Source: Govanella sp037189785
Lineage (GTDB): Bacteria; Pseudomonadota; Alphaproteobacteria; Sphingomonadales; Govanellaceae
NCBI GenBank assembly: GCA_037189785.1
Contig: JBBCIP010000243.1
Span: 1-8,284, forward strand
Reading direction: 5' to 3'
Length of the DNA stretch: 8,284 nucleotides
Shown: piece by piece, positions 5,928 to 8,284 of the stretch
How positions within the stretch are numbered: the stretch's first letter is position 1
Layout: each line of letters starts with the position of its first letter
Notes under the pieces: generated by a model
Seen by the model: only the letters and a program-made list of their open reading frames with translations
Databases searched by the model: none
What the model was told of the DNA's origin: nothing
Made by a program: the position numbers and the translations under genes

Positions 5928-7124
5928 TTAAATTATACCGGTATTTTTTAATGATTGGAGTTCTTCGGGACTGAACCCTAAGTCCTGCAAAATATAATCG
6001 GTGTGTTCTCCAAGATCCGGAGACATTTCTAATTCCAAAGAGTCCGATCCGAAATCTATTGGATTTCGTATAATTTGGAATTCATTGTCTTCATCACTTA
6101 TTTTTTGGATGCGCCCAGTATCTCTGACAAATGGATTCTGCATGGCCTGCTGAACATCATATACAGGGGCTGCTGGTACATAGCCATCAAAATGCGCGAG
6201 CCATTGTGCTGTCGTCTTGTTAGAAAAAATCTGATCAAGTATTTTCGTTAATTCGTCCCGTTGATTGAGACGGTCCGCGAACGTTGCGTAACGCGGATTA
6301 TCGGCGAGATCTATTCTATCAAGTTTTTGACAGAGTATTTTCCAAAACTTTTCTTTATTACACATTATATAAATCCAACTATCCTTGGTTTTATATAATT
6401 GACAAGGTGTCAGAACAGCATGAGCTGATCTGGGCAGTCTGCCTTGATTAAACCCAGCATTCAGTTGCCAATGAGCAAGGTAGTTTAAATTATATAACGC
6501 CATATCAAAAAGACTGACGTCCACATCGCGGCCTCGTCCTGATTCTTTAACTCCAAATAATGCGGCCACGGTAGCGCAAGCCAAAGCAAGGCCCGACATG
6601 AAGTCAATGATGGATAATCCAAATCGTGTTGGCGGAGTTTCTGGTTCTCCTGTGATAGAAAAGTATCCTGCCTCAGCCTGCATCATATAATCATAACCAG
6701 GCCAACTGGCTCGCTCCCCAGTACGGCCATAGGCACTTAAATGAGCGCAAACAAGTTTCGGATTAATATGCTTTAAATGTTCATATGTGATGCCAAGTTT
6801 ACCTGGAACATCACCTCGAAGATTGCAAATAAGCGCATCAGCTTTTTTTGCCAGGCGGTGTAGAATTTGCTTTCCTTCAGGGTGTGACAAGTCAAGTGTT
6901 ATGCTTTTTTTGTTGTGATTGAGACCCTGAAAGAAAACGCTGCCTTTTGATTTAGGCATATTTTTTATGAAATATGGTCCCACAGATCGCGATACGTCAC
7001 CGCCATCGTGTGGGTTTTCAATCTTAATAACTTCCGCTCCCATGTTAATAAGATACTGAGTGCCGATTGGTCCTGCTCCATACTGTTCGATGGCAAGAAT
7101 TCGGACGCCTTTTAAAGGCAACAT
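5928..7124 (-). CDS. CaiB/BaiF family (family III) CoA-transferase
   Basis: A 398-residue protein of normal family length that moves CoA between carboxylic acids through an aspartyl-CoA thioester. The N-terminal LKGVRILAIEQYGAGPIGTQ and MGAEVIKIENP (residues 4-38) form the CoA-binding Rossmann part. RTGERASWPGYDYMMQAEAGY (134-154) and FGLSIIDFMSGLALA (168-182) surround D174, which aligns with catalytic Asp169 of formyl-CoA transferase and CaiB. GRGRDVDVSLFDMALY (196-211) is also typical. The family covers formyl-CoA, carnitine, bile-acid, 2-methylacyl (racemase), succinyl-CoA:citramalate and mesaconyl-CoA transfer, so sequence alone does not fix the substrate. As first gene of the operon ahead of two hydratases, it is probably the activating step. 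The ATG at 7124 has AAGGAGAG upstream (complement of 7132-7139). Confidence 0.94.
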   Translation of the reverse strand: MLPLKGVRILAIEQYGAGPIGTQYLINMGAEVIKIENPHDGGDVSRSVGPYFIKNMPKSKGSVFFQGLNHNKKSITLDLSHPEGKQILHRLAKKADALICNLRGDVPGKLGITYEHLKHINPKLVCAHLSAYGRTGERASWPGYDYMMQAEAGYFSITGEPETPPTRFGLSIIDFMSGLALACATVAALFGVKESGRGRDVDVSLFDMALYNLNYLAHWQLNAGFNQGRLPRSAHAVLTPCQLYKTKDSWIYIMCNKEKFWKILCQKLDRIDLADNPRYATFADRLNQRDELTKILDQIFSNKTTAQWLAHFDGYVPAAPVYDVQQAMQNPFVRDTGRIQKISDEDNEFQIIRNPIDFGSDSLELEMSPDLGEHTDYILQDLGFSPEELQSLKNTGII

Positions 7125-7131
7125 CGCAAAG

Positions 7132-7139
7132 CTCTCCTT
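7132..7139 (-). promoter_or_regulatory. Ribosome binding site AAGGAGAG of the CoA-transferase
   Basis: On the - strand AAGGAGAG precedes the ATG at 7124 by 7 bases. It is the strongest Shine-Dalgarno of the operon and confirms the start, in contrast with the divergent regulator gene, which has none. Confidence 0.8.
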
Positions 7140-7170
7140 GAATGGCCCTCCCGATTTTTAATCAAGATTA

Positions 7171-7197
7171 AGTTGAATAAATCCTGTCTATTCAACT
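7171..7197. promoter_or_regulatory. Perfect 9-9-9 inverted repeat, candidate operator
   Basis: AGTTGAATA (7171-7179), spacer of 9 bp, TATTCAACT (7189-7197), exact reverse complements. It lies 47 bp upstream of the CoA-transferase start codon, in the divergent intergenic region shared with the GntR gene. A symmetric site here is what a dimeric regulator such as the neighbouring GntR protein would bind. If the promoter at 7246-7274 is real, the site is in the transcribed leader and would block elongation or form an RNA hairpin. Confidence 0.6.
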
Positions 7198-7245
7198 CAT
7201 ATCTGCATGCATGTCTTAGCCGTCAGGGCATTTATGTTAAAACAA

Positions 7246-7274
7246 TAAATAAATCCGGTTCTATTTTTTGTCAA
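7246..7274 (-). promoter_or_regulatory. Possible sigma70-like promoter of the CoA-transferase/hydratase operon
   Basis: Read on the - strand, a consensus -35 TTGACA (complement of 7269-7274) is followed after 17 bp by TATTTA (complement of 7246-7251), a poor -10 box. The predicted start would be near 7239, giving a leader of about 115 nt that includes the inverted repeat at 7171-7197. The perfect -35 and spacing are in favour; the weak -10 is against. Confidence 0.35.
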
Positions 7275-7292
7275 TGCTTTAATCTCCTGCCT

Positions 7293-7313
7293 AATCGTCA
7301 AAAAGTAACGATT
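7293..7313. repeat. 6-9-6 inverted repeat in the divergent regulatory region
   Basis: AATCGT (7293-7298) and ACGATT (7308-7313) are separated by 9 bp, the same spacer length as in the repeat at 7171-7197 but with a different arm sequence. It may be a second regulator site; short arms make chance possible. Confidence 0.35.
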
Positions 7314-7336
7314 TACGAGATGCTTGTGGCGTGTAC

Positions 7337-7359
7337 TTGTAATAACCAGGGTTGTAATA
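7337..7359 (+). repeat. TTGTAATA direct repeat upstream of the regulator gene
   Basis: TTGTAATA occurs at 7337-7344 and 7352-7359, 15 bp apart start to start. The second copy runs into a TATAAT at 7358-7363, and TTGTAA at 7337-7342 lies 15 bp before that box. It could be a second GntR-gene promoter (start near 7370) or tandem half-sites. Confidence 0.4.
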
Positions 7360-7375
7360 TAATAAGACAGTTTAA

Positions 7376-7384
7376 TGATATAAT
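7376..7384 (+). promoter_or_regulatory. Extended -10 promoter TGATATAAT immediately before the GntR start codon
   Basis: TGATATAAT matches the extended -10 consensus TGnTATAAT exactly, and this class of promoter does not need a -35 box (none is seen). Transcription would start near 7391, 3 bases before the ATG at 7394. The absence of a Shine-Dalgarno sequence before that ATG agrees with a leaderless or almost leaderless mRNA. Confidence 0.5.
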
Positions 7385-7393
7385 GGTCTCAAC

Positions 7394-8179
7394 ATGGTTC
7401 GTTCTCATAATCAGCGTACTGCTCAAAAAGGTGTGCCCCTTTATCAGCAAATAGCGTCTTGGCTGCGTGATGATATAGACAGTGGTGTTTATCCCGTGGG
7501 GAGTCTTTTGCCGCCTGCGCCCGAGTTGGCTCAAAGATTCGGTGTTGGCAAGCATACGATTGGCAAAGCCTTGGAACAGCTAAAGAACGGTGGGGTTATT
7601 TCGATACGTCGCAGAGGTGGTACGCGCGTCGAAGAGAATCTTGCCGGAACAAGTCATTACGTTATTCAAGCATTCGATTCCATTACTCAATATTCGCAAA
7701 CGGCGAAGTTGCAGGTTGCGCATAAAAACTTGATTGTTGCGAGAAAGGACGTCGCTGAACTATTGCAATGTCCGTCAGCACAAGAATGGCTTTATATCGA
7801 AGGATATCGTACCGGTAGTACGGCTTCTGAAGTGGTTGGGTATACGGAGGTCTATATCAATCGTGCGTTTCCAAAAGTATATGAACGTGTGAATAAGAAT
7901 ACCGTGATTGTTTTTAAGATGTTTCAAGAAATTTATAATGAGCACATTGTCGAGGTACGACAAGAAATGAGGACGGTATTCATTCGTGACAAAGCAGCAC
8001 AAGTGCTAGGTGTACCAGAAGGAACAATTGGCATGCGGTACATTTCCCGTTTCTTTAGTGCCAAAGGCGAACAACTGGAAGTAACGGTAAATATTCATCC
8101 CCTGGATAAATTAAATTTCGCTCAACATGTTGTTTACCCTCGTCCCATTGCTCATAACTTAACCGCTACGAACGATTAA
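7394..8179 (+). CDS. GntR-family transcriptional regulator, HutC subfamily (UTRA ligand domain)
   Basis: A 261-residue one-component regulator. Residues 14-80 form the GntR winged helix (GVPLYQQIASWLRDDIDSG, then LPPAPELAQRFGVGKHTIGKALEQLKNGGVISIRRRGGTRV). Residues from about 95 to 250 form a UTRA-type effector domain, including WLYIEGYRTG, VVGYTEVYIN and the closing LEVTVNIHPLDKLNF. The helix-turn-helix is atypical: PPAPELA replaces the usual PSERELA, and GVGKHTIGKAL replaces the common VSRxTVRxAL, so the operator may be unusual. UTRA domains bind small molecules such as sugars, amino acids or organic acids, and many members repress the neighbouring divergent operon and themselves. Here the divergent operon begins with the CoA-transferase, making it the likely target. 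No Shine-Dalgarno precedes the ATG, and no better in-frame start is visible. Confidence 0.92.
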   Translation: MVRSHNQRTAQKGVPLYQQIASWLRDDIDSGVYPVGSLLPPAPELAQRFGVGKHTIGKALEQLKNGGVISIRRRGGTRVEENLAGTSHYVIQAFDSITQYSQTAKLQVAHKNLIVARKDVAELLQCPSAQEWLYIEGYRTGSTASEVVGYTEVYINRAFPKVYERVNKNTVIVFKMFQEIYNEHIVEVRQEMRTVFIRDKAAQVLGVPEGTIGMRYISRFFSAKGEQLEVTVNIHPLDKLNFAQHVVYPRPIAHNLTATND

Positions 8180-8181
8180 TC

Positions 8182-8284
8182 TTAGGACACGCGTTTTAGG
8201 ATACGCTGAGCCCACAGAATGACGGGACGATCAACCATACGCCCATCTACAGCGATTGCAGATTGACCATGTGTTGTGGCGGCG
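8182..8284 (-). CDS. C-terminus of a probable CitE/HpcH-HpaI-type CoA lyase (5' part outside window)
   Basis: The last 33 codons and the TAA of a - strand gene are visible, and the frame stays open to the window edge. The peptide GQSAIAVDGRMVDRPVILWAQRIL resembles the C-terminal end of CitE-like lyases (malyl-CoA, citramalyl-CoA and related 3-hydroxyacyl-CoA lyases), where a G-x-A-x-x-x-DGRMID-P stretch precedes a final helix. Active-site residues lie upstream and cannot be checked. Such an enzyme would cleave the hydroxyacyl-CoA made by the hydratases in this window into smaller acyl-CoA and oxo-acid pieces. Its stop codon is only 2 bp from the GntR stop, tail to tail, with no terminator between. 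With so short a fragment the family call is tentative; the reading frame itself is likely real. Confidence 0.6.
   Translation of the reverse strand, partial: AATTHGQSAIAVDGRMVDRPVILWAQRILKRVS

Noticed and set aside
7204..7211. TGCATGCA palindrome in the divergent region
   Set aside because: An 8-bp self-complementary word is expected by chance in a window of this size; nothing else supports a site.
7173..7454. 93-codon + strand ORF across the divergent intergenic region
   Set aside because: It overlaps the GntR start in another frame, has no ribosome binding site or recognisable domain, and covers the regulatory repeats.
8186..8213. GCGT...ACGC stem just after the GntR stop as a terminator
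   Set aside because: Only 4 bp of pairing with an 8-nt loop and no following T-run, and it lies inside the 3' end of the convergent gene.

Overview
The window reads as a stretch of Gram-negative, proteobacterial chromosome. The evidence is a TonB-dependent outer-membrane receptor with a signal peptide, a TonB box and a C-terminal phenylalanine, together with Shine-Dalgarno-type starts and a NarL/LuxR-type helix-turn-helix. The DNA is AT-leaning (roughly 40% GC by eye). The gene mix (TonB receptor plus Rieske oxygenase, CaiB-type CoA-transferase, MaoC-type hydratases, GntR/UTRA regulator) fits an environmental, probably marine, alpha- or gammaproteobacterium that degrades organic acids and hydrophobic compounds. 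I cannot name the genus. No insertion sequence, integrase, tRNA, rRNA or CRISPR array is visible.

Left half, + strand. The 3' end of a LuxR-family regulator (2-244) is followed by a TonB-dependent receptor (385-2556), a Rieske non-heme iron oxygenase alpha subunit (2592-3623, 35 bp behind the receptor, so probably co-transcribed) and a DJ-1/PfpI (Hsp31-like) protein (3725-4408). A strong intrinsic terminator at 4478-4506 closes this unit. The likely theme is import of a hydrophobic or aromatic-type substrate across the outer membrane and its first oxidation. The electron-transfer partner of the oxygenase is not in the window. The stretch 4507-4846 has no credible gene but holds inverted repeats.

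Right half, - strand. A tight operon read right to left holds a family III (CaiB/BaiF) CoA-transferase (7124-5928), a MaoC-like hotdog hydratase (5909-5382) and a second, related MaoC-like protein (5365-4847). The first hydratase keeps the N/D-x4-H active-site pattern. The second has Phe where the His should be, so the two probably form a heteromer with one catalytic and one degenerate subunit. A GntR/HutC-type regulator with a UTRA ligand domain (7394-8179, + strand) diverges from this operon. It converges, with only 2 bp between stop codons, on the 3' end of another - strand gene (8182-8284) whose C-terminus looks like a CitE/HpcH-type CoA lyase. CoA activation, hydration of an enoyl-CoA and retro-aldol cleavage make a coherent pathway, of the kind known for itaconate, mesaconate or citramalate. 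The GntR protein is the obvious candidate regulator. The exact substrate is inference.

The regulatory DNA between 7125 and 7393 is rich in signals. It holds a perfect 9-9-9 inverted repeat (7171-7197), a 6-9-6 dyad (7293-7313), a TTGTAATA direct repeat, and an extended -10 box (TGATATAAT) only 9 bp before the GntR start codon, which implies an almost leaderless transcript. A second striking element is a perfect 11-4-11 inverted repeat (777-802) inside the receptor coding sequence.
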